64,000 bases of DNA from Populus alba (taxonomy: Eukaryota; Streptophyta; Magnoliopsida; Malpighiales; Salicaceae). The DNA is taken from positions 16,460,333 through 16,524,332 of the forward strand of contig NC_133293.1 of NCBI RefSeq assembly GCF_005239225.2, read 5' to 3'. Below are positions 22,716-33,901 of the stretch, in pieces. Below the pieces are notes generated by a model. The model was not told the DNA's origin. It saw only the letters and a list, made by a program, of their open reading frames with translations, and searched no databases. Each line of letters opens with the position of its first letter. Within the stretch, counting starts at the first letter, position 1. The position numbers and the translations under genes were made by a program.

Positions 22716-25700
22716 TCACAAATGCAACTGCGAAAGTCCAATTGCATCGTCATCATCAGAATGATCTGGCACGTCTCTACAATACTCACAGGTAAAACTA
22801 GGAGGTGTCAAGTGCAAACAGTAGTCGATTCTTTTTTCCATCCAAGCCACTCTTCTCTCAAAATTCATTACCCCGATATGCATTATCCGGGTATCAACCT
22901 GAGCAGCTCTAGCAAAACTACGAAGCAAAATATAATAATCTGCATGGGCAACATAAGTTAACGCACCATCACCTACCCTCCGCACATAGTGGAGGTAATC
23001 AAATCTCTTGATTTTGAGCCTTGGTGGAATGTAATAGAACCTATTCTCTGCCATGTCTAATTTCAACTTTCTAATGGCTTTATCTTTGACAGTCTCCGTT
23101 GAATCATCATTGTTTTCATCTCCTGTTGAATTGCAGGTATCAGTGGATAGCAATTCATGGGTCTCTTCTCTAATTTTATTTTTTCCCATCTGATCTCTGG
23201 CAAATCCATTGTCATTCCTCGATCTTTTTCCATTAAAAACAGTCCTATTTTGTGCTCCATCATCTTCTGCCGGATCAGAATACTGATAACAGAAACAATC
23301 AACAAGTCAGCACAAATACTAGCTTTTTGGCACTTACTACCTTGACATGCAGCATTCACATCTACCATCCAGAAAAAAGAGCCAGAAAAAGAAACTGCCA
23401 ACCTAGATTCCAAATTACAAGAGCATAGAATAAAAATATTCAGCATACAGGGCATGACTGTGAACCAATCTGAAGATACCACCAGGAAAGATTTTACTCT
23501 TATATGTAATCAATCAAACATACAGTACACCAAATTTAATACTTTACTTTTTTTTCTTAGCAAGAATGATTCTTTACTCAGAGAAATGAGGGGCAAAAAA
23601 CAATGTTCACTTTGAATACCATGAAGATATAATTATAGCAAATTGACAACAATGATAAGAACTCAGACCTGGGGTTACATTTTGAAGTAAAAAATCCAAA
23701 GAAAATAAAAGGATGTCGGAAGTCTATTTCAATTTTCGACTTATGAAAAAAAAATACTGAAAAAAATGACCAATTGGTATCTAGCACATTAGAAGGGAAT
23801 CTAATGATGTGAGCCCAAGTTTGATGAGATCCAGGTTACAATCAACAAACACCAGCATGGCACAAAATCTTTAGCATATGCCTAAAAATAGATCATAGGA
23901 AACTTTCAGATTGCTTATTACCTTTTCACTCTGATAAAAATCCCACAACTTCTTTATTAACTCATCCTCCCGATGATTCACATGCGAAGATCCTGCTCCA
24001 CAAAATACCACCTCGTTACAGTATTGGAGATATGATGGCAAGTCCCTTGTGAACTCTGCAAGCACAAGAAAGAATAAATAAGTGGGGCAGAGTACTACAA
24101 ACACAAAACCCTTCTAGAACATGGAATCCTTCAGTTCCAGTAACCCAATGCCAATTGAAGTCCAAAACAAGAGAGAAATAATTACCATAGGTGTCACTGA
24201 TCTCATTGTATTTGGCATCTAAGTTGCGCAAAAGCTCTGCAGAATCTAACTCAGAACTCTGAACATGCGATCTGTTACCAATAGATTTCTCATCTGAATC
24301 ATCCAGCTTGTGAGGAGAACCGGAATCTTTTTCATCAACTCGCATTTGAGAGCTACAAGGAAAGTCTAATCTGCTTGTATAACCAGGCAAACTTCCTTCC
24401 CATGCCCCAAAACCATTTATGTTGTAGATAATTCTTATTGCTACAATCAGTATTGACAATACACAAACACGGCTAGGAAGCCTTAACTCATTTGTTGAAA
24501 ACCATAGATCTGGGGGCATTGACCACTCATATATGCGGCACGCATGTGGAAGAATCTTTTCAGCTGGAAGAGACAACTGCCTAAGATAGCGAGAAGCTAT
24601 CCCATAGAAATACACTGGAGGCAAATGCAAGCCTACGGACTCAGCAATGCTGGCTGCCATTGACTCCAACTTCTGAATAGGAACTGCTTGCATAGGCCTG
24701 AACATTAGACTTGAACTTATACAACAGGCAGGCGACGAATGTCCAAAGTGTTTTTCAATTTCAACATGAGCATCAAAATAAGGAAGTTTCCCTTCGACCG
24801 ACCACTTCACTATATCTGTGGGTAAAACTGCTTCTCTAGCAACATGACAAGCCAAAAAAGAGATCACCAAAGAATAATGCAATGGTATTTCCTTTCTCAG
24901 ATACCTAAACCATATTAGCACTGCACGCTGACCAAATGAATTACGAGGTTCATGACGGTGGTACCTAACACGTCTCTTCTTATCTTCTGGTTCCACTGAG
25001 ATCACAGATTACAAAAATTACATACATAAACTCGAAAATTATCCGTGTAATAAAAAAAAATGTACTCATTCTTACACACTAAAACTAAAACTAGTGAAGC
25101 ATCCAATAAGACCATACGCATACATAGATGTAAACCATATCGATATCCACTTGAAACCAGCCAAAAAATTGAAAAATTCAACGAAAAATTTCAAGACAAC
25201 AGAGGAGTAAATAACAAAAAGTTACTGCGATAATTATTACCTGACAATTCGGTGGTTTCTGGTTTTTGCATCTCGGAATCAATCAAAACATCATTAGCCC
25301 AACTATCCTTAAAAACCCCAGTAGTAAGCAAAAACCTTAACCAAACAGTGCTAGCAACCCCGACAATTAATGGAGTCACGTTAAACTTTTCAACTAAAGC
25401 CTCACACTGTAACCGAATCATTAACCCCATCCCTAAAACATATTTAATCCTAACCTCATTGTAATAATCCTCGTAACTCAGGTTCGCTTTATTCAACCCC
25501 CCAAAATCCTCAGGCTCTGTAGGCCCAAACACCCCGTCATAATTATCATTATAATCATAACCATAATCATCTTCTCTCTTAATATAATTCTGACTATGAT
25601 TGTTGTTGTCGGGTTCTGCTTCTTCTTGGGTAAAGCTGAGCCAGGCGATAGAGGAGGGGTCGGCGATGGGTTGGAGGGAGTGGGTGGACTGGGAGCGGCG

Positions 25701-25898
25701 GATGTGGCGGTGGCTGTAGAGGGCGGCGGAGTCAAGGCCTTTTTCAACGAAGTCTTCGTCGGCGACGCCGGTTTCCATGATGCCTTGAGCTTGAGCACCG
25801 CATTGCTGGCAGTAATAGAAGCCATCGGATTCTTCAAGACCTATGTAACCGCATGATTCGCATTGTAAGTTTCTTACCTCTCCTTCTTCTCGCTCCAT
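22716..25898 (-). CDS. TAF1B: RNA polymerase I initiation factor TAF1B/Rrn7 (MEE12-like)
   Basis: Four exons: 25898-25241, 24995-24186, 24055-23922, 23282-22716. They join in phase to give 722 residues. The N-terminus has a zinc ribbon with C13-x2-C16 and C30-x2-C33 (QCESCG and YCQQCG), typical of Rrn7/TAF1B. An acidic Asp/Tyr/Asn-rich linker follows at about 110-140. Then come helical blocks like the cyclin-fold region of the TFIIB-related factors, with YVLGMGLMIRLQCEALVEKF near 155-175. The protein bridges Pol I to the rDNA promoter in the nucleolus; the Arabidopsis homologue is MEE12, needed in the female gametophyte. The C-terminal exon is rich in charged residues and ends DHSDDDDAIGLSQLHL. 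All introns are GT-AG. The gene converges with the ZF-HD gene and is tandem to UNG. The family call rests on the ribbon and overall layout. Confidence 0.88.
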
Positions 25899-27149
25899 TA
25901 ACGATTATAGAAATTTTTGGAGTAGAATTTGTTCAGGTGCTGCTGCTGCTCACATAAGATTGTCTTTCTTGTATCATTGAAAACTAGAGTGGAGAGACAG
26001 AATTTACTGGAGTTGTGTATTAATGAACAGCTAGCTAACTAAGAGCACTGGATTGGAGGAGTAGGTTAAATTACAGAAAAAGACTCTCTCTAGGTTTGAA
26101 ATAATTCCACTATCATCCTTAAGAACTTTCAATTTTGTAATAGGGGCGCCGATATGTCTTTTTATCGTGGTTATTTTTTAGTTTTTTTTTTTTTTATCGA
26201 ATTTAAACTTATTCATCCACTTCAACGCGTAGGAATCAAATAAGTGTGAATGATTTTATTGTAATTGTTTTTATTTATTTATTTCTAATTAGTAATATAA
26301 TTCTCCTATCTCAATACCATATATTAGCCTCGTTAAAATAATTTAAAAGACTGGATATCGTTTTCAAAATTAAATTTCTAATTTTTTTAGTTGGGTATAA
26401 CTCTCTTTTTTTCCCCTACTGATTAAAACCCAGACAAAAAAAAATATTTTATCGAGTTTAAACAGTTCCAATTATTTAGTTAAAAAGTATACACCATAAT
26501 TTTACATTGATTCTACTAAAACAAAAAACACTCTTAGAACCCTAGGAAAATTGAATAGCACGCAAGTTGCATATCTCGAAGATGATATGATTTCAAAGCA
26601 TACACTCGAGGCAAAATTTATTAACTGGCCAATGCCACTTCCGTGTTGAAAACTCTATAAAGAATACAGCAAGTATTATTAATCTAATGTTGTTGTGAAA
26701 TTTATTAAATTCATTATTTATATTAAGCTCAAACTAACTAAAAAATACCCTTAAATGTAAAAAAAAAAAAAAAAAAAAAAAACTAGTGAAACTTCCAAGC
26801 TCCAACAATTTCCGAGCTGCTATTACATCGAATTTCTCTTTTATCTTAAACAAAAACCTTTTCAACTTGATACTGCAATTGAATCTCATATTGATTGTTA
26901 CTTTTTAAAAACAGGTCATTTAGCATTAGATTTTTGGACAAGGAAAATCACCAAAAAAGACAGGATAATGGTCACGTGCGCAGTTTTTGGATACAACCAA
27001 GGTTGGGACCATACAGGGAAGTCTCTTCACAGAGAGGCAAACCACAATTTATACATAAATAGAGCCCCAAAAACTTGTCTTGCTTGAAGATTCTAGAAAT
27101 ACTGACAAAGCCCTGCTACAAAATCAATATCAGTAACTGGTCCATCGAT
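25899..27149. other. Spacer between TAF1B 5' end and UNG 3' end
   Basis: AT-rich, holding the TAF1B promoter at its left side and the UNG 3' UTR at its right side. A run of about 24 A lies at 26759-26782. No gene recognised. Confidence 0.5.
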
Positions 27150-30100
27150 TCAAAGTTGCCATTCTATTGGGGAAATTCCCATTTGCGCCAAAAGCTGATT
27201 TGTGCGAGAAAAATGCCTGATCACATCATTTGCAAACAATGGTTAACAGTTCTGTCATTTTATTGAATTCATCGAAAGGGAACAAGGTTTCCTTTTCCTT
27301 CTAATGAATTTGAATTTCCTTCAAGTACTGGATACATGAGTTCTGTAAATTTTTTTTATGAGAATCAATATATCAGATGCATAAATAGAAAGGAAAACAT
27401 GTTCGCAAAATACTGTTATATTTGACATCAAATTTTAACATAACCAATAATGTGAGTATGTGACCTCGCACAAGTAAACTATTCAAGATACTTAATGATT
27501 CCGTAATTAAATAAAACAGAGGAAAGGACATGTTCTTCCTTGTGAATTATCTTATCAGTGAGTTAAAAAATAGGGATGAAATTGTTGGATCCCAACAAAA
27601 CTATTTTGAACTGCCTAAAGCGTTCACAGTCCCTTAAAAAGTCCTACTGTTTGTCAGAATTGTTATCAAGTTGCATTCTATACCAATTTGCATGAACTTG
27701 GGACAAATGATTCTCACTATTCAGCCCCAAGTGACGAAACTTTAGCTTCTTTGACTGCCTCTCACTCTCTTTGCCTTCTGATCTTGCCTAACACCCATCA
27801 CAACTCATCTATTCTAAATCTGAGAACCCTAAAACAGTAACTAATAAATTATATGGATGAAAATGATAAATTACTTATAGTGATTTTCTTTCTATTTGAA
27901 GTATATAAAATTGCATTACAATTACTATGCATGAAAACAAACTAACCTGCAGCCAAAGAAGCCTCTGTTTGCAGATAAGCCAGAAGGATGTGCAGCCTTC
28001 AGAATGTGATGCTTTGTCTGGTCAATTAACCTGGGAAACAACCTTTTTATAAGCATGCTGACTGGATATTCAAACCACTAAATTCCGCAAAAATTCCTCC
28101 AAATTCGTCACACAAACTGAATCATTTTAAGTCATAAAAACGTTAATGAAATCATCCATAAGAAGCAAACATTCCTCTCAATTCATTCATCAAACAAAAC
28201 TTGAGTCATTTTGGTTCATAAAACTGTTTATGAGTATATTACCACTTTAAGGAAAAATTACTCTCTCAAACCTGTCATCTTATATAAAATGTGTTCGTGA
28301 TTGTTACATTTGAAACTATTGTATCTTCAACAATGAACAGAACAAGCATAAATAAATATAAGGCATAATGCAGGATAAATGATCAGGATTGTACATTGAG
28401 GACTTCTATTTGGGACAACTGAAATTAAGGAAGCGTATGGTCGATTGGAGTTGGAACTTGAGTTGTAAATTGATGAGCATAAAGATGATAAAAATTCAAG
28501 GATAATGAGCTAGGCTATTTGTAAGGCCCAACCCACTCCCCCTTGCAAAATATTGTCCGCCGTGGCTCAACCCAACTAGGCTTTCACGCCTCACGGTTTT
28601 GTTCCTGGAAGCCCACAGGCCCCAAAACGCATCTTACAAGGTTAGATACCAATTGCCTTAATATGCCCTGGCTCTGGACACTCTTATCTCGATGTGGGAT
28701 GTTACACTATCACAACTTCGGAAAACCACAATAGGCTATCAAAGTTGTTTGTTTTATCTATACTAAAGAGTGCAGGTTAGATGCTTTATATACAGACTAT
28801 CAGCATTCCTAGTCTAAAAGGACAAGGACATCTAAACAGGAAAGACAAGCTTATATTAAAACAAATGCCGGTAGTAGGATAAGGTTGATTATAAATAAGA
28901 TAACCAGAGAGTAGCCACTACTTGTGTGCAACAAATCCAGAACTTACAGAAACACCTTTAATGCTTAAATCTCAGAACATCCAAAAGATAACATAAGAAG
29001 CTGAATTAACATGAGAAATAAGATTCAAAAAATGACTAAAGGGGCTTTTAAGTCTCAATATTTCATTTTTGTAAAAAAGGTGCATGTGCCAGGCCTTTTG
29101 AAAGGCAGGAGCTGAGCAGTTCCACAAAAGAAGCACAGTCAGCTAGCAAGTTAGGCTCTACATTAAACCAAGACCATAATTCTACATTCCTTTGATATTC
29201 AATCTTGCTTTTCCTTGAATTTATAGTTCTCCATGTCAAGGCAGATGACATTCCACAGAATGTCAACTCATTTAGAATGCCAAAATGTGTGCATAGTTAC
29301 GCTGCATTTAGGTTTGCAGCAAGGTGACCCAGCAAACAGTAGTGTTTACCATTTGGTGAACACATATCCCACCTTATGCATGCTTCAGAGCCAATTAATT
29401 CAACAACAGCATACCTATTAGGGAATTCAACACCCAAATGCACTCTAGTCTCTTTCAACCTATATTATTAGGCCAAAAATGTTGGAGTGAATCAACTAAA
29501 TACTCAATCCATCGAGTAGCATGTATGTGCGCGCGTGCGAGCGCAAGTGTGTGTGTGAGAGAGAGACAAGGGAGGGAGGCAGGGAGAGAGACTTTTGTTA
29601 ATACAGCAGATATCTTATTCATTTGCTGCACTGAACTAAGCTTGCATGATAGACATACTTGGATTTCTCCTGAGCTGAGTTACCCCAAAGAAGAAAAACA
29701 ACTCCTTCCTTCTTCTGTGAAATTGTTTTGATAACAGCATCAGTGAAATGCTCCCATCCTTTCTTTGAATGAGAATTCGCTTGGTGATTCCTAACTGAAC
29801 AGAAACAAAAGATAACCAGAACCTTTCATGTTGAACATTTTCAGATATGAAATGTTAGACCCTGAAGTGCCAAAATGTAAATAACAAAAATATTGTGCTT
29901 CACTAAATAAAGCTCTACCAACTGCCTCATCAAATTCACATGCCAACATGGAAGACTTGTCACAATTGTCATGATTCATAATTCTTCCACTATACACAAA
30001 TAGCATGCCATGATATTCAAAACCCAAACAACAACTCCACCATTACAGATTGCATTGATTATGGGAGCTTTTCCACCCACTGACTGAATTTATCCCAAGT

Positions 30101-31184
30101 TTCCCTGAAATAAACTGGCATCAAGCAAATACAAGCTATTTGTGAAATAAATTGGCATGATGAAGAATCTTACCAGTGAGAACTGTGTTGAGCAATAGAA
30201 CACCCTGAAACAAAACAAAAAAAAATCCAACTTAATATTTTGCATAGAAAAAAATATATTGCAACAATGGAACAAATCTTTCACTCCAAATTTTTCTTTT
30301 ATTCCTAACTTTATTTCTCGACAGATTGTACTTCAAGTTCGAATATTTAATGTGATAAGAACCCAGATCAATCAAAACCCCTGTTTACATCTAAATGTAA
30401 GTTGATAATAAGTAGCACGTCTAAACAAAGAATAAAACAGCAAATCACATATGATTACTAGGGAGAATATTTACCTGAATAGCCCATTTTTCAAGATTCC
30501 CATGAGACGGAATGGAACACCCCAGATCCTGCTTAAGTTCCTTGAAAATATTAACAAGACTAGAAGGTGCCTTAACCCCTTGAGGCACAGAAAAAGAAAG
30601 CCCCATAGCCTGACCAGGGCCATGATAAGGATCCTGTCCGATGATAACAGCCTTGAGCGTATGAAACGGTGTCCAATTCAAGGCATTGAAAATCAAATGC
30701 TGCGGTGGGTATATAGCTACACTCCCGTTACTTATCTCACTTTCCACAAATTTACACAGATTCTTAAAATACGGCTTTTCTAACTCCCCTGGTAGCACCT
30801 CTCGCCACGTGTCCTCCACCAACAGTTCCTCTAGATTCACATGCCCGGAGGAACCTGAATTGAGATGAAACAAACAAATCAAAACCCTAGAAAAAATAAA
30901 AATGGAAAGTAAAATTGAAATCGATTTGGGTGAAGATGAGTGTTGCCTTTGGAACTGGAGACTAATTGAGAACATAGTTTGAGGTTGCGTTTGGATTTTG
31001 CGCGTAGTTTGTTGAGTTCGATGCGGGATACTTGGTCAGGAGTGAGGTCGGTGGAGGTTGATTTTGCAGAGAGTGATTTGTTTAAGAGATTTAAGGGATC
31101 TGTTGGTGAAGGAGAGGAAGAAGAGAGTTTAAGGCGCTTGGCGGGTTGGAGGAAATCCATTATTGTTTTGGAAGAGGCAGCCAT
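27150..31184 (-). CDS. UNG: Uracil-DNA glycosylase (family 1 UDG)
   Basis: Six exons: 31184-30947, 30854-30475, 30204-30174, 29794-29659, 28030-27947, 27216-27150, giving 311 residues. Family 1 motifs are intact: the water-activating loop [18 protein letters not shown], then [19 protein letters not shown] and the DNA-intercalation loop HPSGLS. The C-terminus ends PIEWQL. The enzyme excises uracil from DNA to start base excision repair. The first residues, [15 protein letters not shown], look like the N-terminal PCNA-binding motif of animal UNG2 (KTLYSFF) plus a basic nuclear signal; plant UNG may also enter organelles. Intron 1 appears to use a GC donor (AAAG/GCAACA); a GT alternative nine bases upstream would remove three residues. 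Introns 2-5 are GT-AG; exon 3 is only 31 bp. Intron 4 holds a solo-LTR-like insertion. An E2F-like site lies about 31 bp upstream of the ATG. Confidence 0.96.
28520..28706 (-). mobile_element. Probable TRIM-type solo LTR in UNG intron 4
   Basis: 187-bp block with LTR-like ends. Read on the minus strand it begins TGTAACATCCCACATCGAG and ends GGGTTGGGCCTTACA, so the ends are TGTAA/TTACA. Flanks are CTATT (28515-28519) and CTATC (28707-28711), a 4-of-5 match that could be a target-site duplication. The wording (CATCCCACATCG, AACAAAACCGTGAGG, GCGGACAATATTTTGCAAGG) matches my recollection of widely dispersed Cassandra-like TRIM LTRs of dicots. No second LTR, primer-binding site or 5S-like segment is visible here. 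It is much more GC-rich than the surrounding intron. Confidence 0.65.
29524..29595. repeat. Mixed GT/GC/GA simple-sequence tract in UNG intron 4
   Basis: Alternating purine-pyrimidine stretch (TGTGCGCGCGTGCGAGCG, then GTGTGTGTG) passing into GAGAGAGA. Polymorphic microsatellite type, no coding role. Confidence 0.7.
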
Positions 31185-31214
31185 TGCTTGTTCCGCTTCG
31201 CTCTACTACTGTGT

Positions 31215-31225
31215 TTTGGCGGGAG
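31215..31225. promoter_or_regulatory. Candidate E2F binding site upstream of UNG
   Basis: TTTGGCGGGAG contains the E2F core WTTSSCSS. It lies about 31 bp upstream of the UNG start codon, in the 5' UTR or core promoter. E2F sites are typical of S-phase repair and replication genes, so placement fits UNG. Occupancy is inferred. Confidence 0.55.
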
Positions 31226-33901
31226 GGCGAGTCGGGAATGATAGATTCGACGACAGTTTGTCTTTACGGGAAATGCCACGAAAGTAATGCCATTGATTTT
31301 TGCGGTCTCATTGCTTCGACGGTTGTGATTTTCCTATTCCTCTCTTGTATTACTCTCGAGACTTTTTTTATATGGGTATTTTCGTAAAAACATCTTTTAA
31401 TTAAAAAATATAAATATATTTTTATTTTATTTTTATTATCATCACGTTAAAATATTTATTTTTTTTTAATAAAAAACAACTTAAAAAACAGGCTCTTGGA
31501 TTTTGTGCCAACAGAGCCTTAGGCTGCATAATGAATGACAAACTCCATTGTTACAACACAACGAATGAAAGCTGAAACTGCCGTAACTCAACTAATTTTA
31601 CTGAACTAACATGTTAGTACACAACAACCAAACCAAATCTATCAACCAGACCAAATCTATCAACCAAACCAAATCTATCCGTGATTAACCGACGGTTTTT
31701 ATTTGATATTCATGTGTTATTAAAATATAATTGTTTTTATTTTAAGCATGAATTGTTTTTATTAAAATAGGTATTTGAACATGCTAATGTACACCTTTAC
31801 TAATTCTATACGCTTAAATTTTAACAATCATCTAAATTTTTAATAGTTTTAAATAAATTTAAACCAGTGATTATTAAAGAATAAATTTAAATCTGATCAA
31901 TTAAGCTGTCTTCTAAAATTTTTAAACACATATTTTATATTTAAAAAAATAAAAAACTCTCATCAACATCATTTATTTTTTATTTACCCACTATAATTTA
32001 ACAAAATTAAAATCAAATTATTCTTATATATAATATATCACAAACCCAAGCAAGTAGTGAGAATATGTCATTAGACAATTTCCATGATTTTTTTTATTTG
32101 AAAAAAAAAAGATTTTTTATTTCTATACTATATATCGTATTTGACATTAGTAAATAAAATGATTTTTATAAGTTTTTTAAAATGAAAAAAAATATTTTCG
32201 AATCAAGATTGACCCGCAATTCACTCGCTTTCAACTTTCAAGACTATAATCATCACCACCCCCTAATGATTATGTTGAAAAATAGTTGAGTGGTTCGAAT
32301 CATAACATTGAAATTCCTATGTAAACTTTTGTTTATATCGAGGATTCGAATCCCTCTTTTTGTGCCCCTTCATCTAATTTATGAAATATTTATCAACATT
32401 ACAAAATGCTGAGATTAAAAATTCTCTCTTAAATGCACAATTTATCTCTATGATCCTGATTGAAACCAGATTTTATTGTTTTTAATTATTTTTTTTCTTC
32501 ACACGTTTGCTGGAATCTCTCCTTATAAAAAAAAAAAAGTTATGTTTTTTTTTACTCTAGAAAAATCTCAGATCGATAAGAACTCTAATTTTTTATTTAT
32601 TCAGTTATTTTAATCCACCTATGATCTTTTCCTTTAAATCCTCCATGCTCTCTAGGTATGGACATCGTAGACATGACGGCAGCTGGTGGTTTGGGCTCGA
32701 GCAATTTGGTGGAAGCGATTTGTTGATGATGATGGCGAGCTCAGTTGAAAGAAAATGGAGGAGAAGTGGAATTTACCCAGATCTGAACTGGGATGGAAAC
32801 ACTCGATTGATGTGATCATGCCAAGTTTCTAACATATCCTTGGAAGCTTATGACCTGTTTCCTTGCAATTTTATGGGATCAGAGATAAGAACAAGGCAGC
32901 AGATTGCATATGTCCATTTTGCAAAGATCTCTTTAGAGCATGAAAATGCCACGCAACAATCACCGGCTAAAGACAGACTGGTGCATGGTGAGGAAAACCT
33001 GCAGTAGCGTGAGGTGCGGGATGAAAATGAGAAGTCGAAAGTTCTCCTTGGAGAGTGAATGGGTAACACGCTTCGGCTTTCTTAAGGTTGTCAGCTTCCA
33101 GCGATGGTGGACTTTTGCACTTTGCAGAACGAGTTGGCATTTACTAGCAGCTAAGCTAAGGGGTTATTGCTAGCTTACTTGAACATATCGAGAAAAAATG
33201 GGTAACCTGTATCTCCTTGCTGGATTTTGTAGAAATTTGGATTGAAATTAAACATGATCTTGATTCTAGCATATTAACATTAGCTTTGATTTAAATGGAT
33301 TTTTATTGGTTGATTTTGTATTGAAGACAGGGTGTTTGATGAAATGCAACTATGAAAGTTTTAACTCTTCTCAACATTTTGATGAAGTCGGGATACTAGT
33401 TTGATGGAAAAACTTTGATACTAATATTACAATAACTTGCAGATAATTAGATGTTTTTTTTGTTGATTTTTTTAGTGCATCAAACAAGAATGTAAAATGT
33501 TACTCGAACCTTGAAATATAAACTGGCAAGTGAAATAACTTTACAGCTAGAAATCCTATAATTGCCAGGACGACATTATACACGTCATTTTCCCTTTTTG
33601 GCCCCGTAAATATGGAGTCCACGTGATTGGCTGTTACTGGGAAGTCCTAAAATATTGTCCGACAACTAGATCAAACTAACGGCCACGCTTGCTTTAAACT
33701 CCAATCAATCAGCTGGCTCACGGTTGAATTCTGTCCGCCCCTCTCCTCTATCCACAACGAATACCATTCATTATTCACATATACCATTTAAAACAGTAAT
33801 TTAAAAAAATAAAAATCCAAAGGAACTGTTGGGACTCTACTTCCAGTTACAGGACGGGGCGGCCTTTGATTCCCAGTTCCATCAAACAGCCTTTTCAGGA
33901 T
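31226..33901. other. Divergent intergenic region between UNG and the DUF3067 gene
   Basis: Very AT-rich from 31400 to 32600 with no recognisable element. The stretch 32650-33180 is more balanced and has coding-like fragments in several plus-strand frames, but with stops and no family I can name; it may be a decayed gene piece. The last 300 bp before 33902 should carry the DUF3067 gene promoter and 5' UTR. Confidence 0.45.

Noticed and set aside
32290..32365. GGTTCGAATC-like words suggesting a tRNA T-loop
   Set aside because: No acceptor stem or anticodon arm could be paired around them.
32621..33173. Coding-like fragments between UNG and the DUF3067 gene
   Set aside because: Frames are short, broken by stops and match nothing I recognise; noted only as a possible decayed piece.
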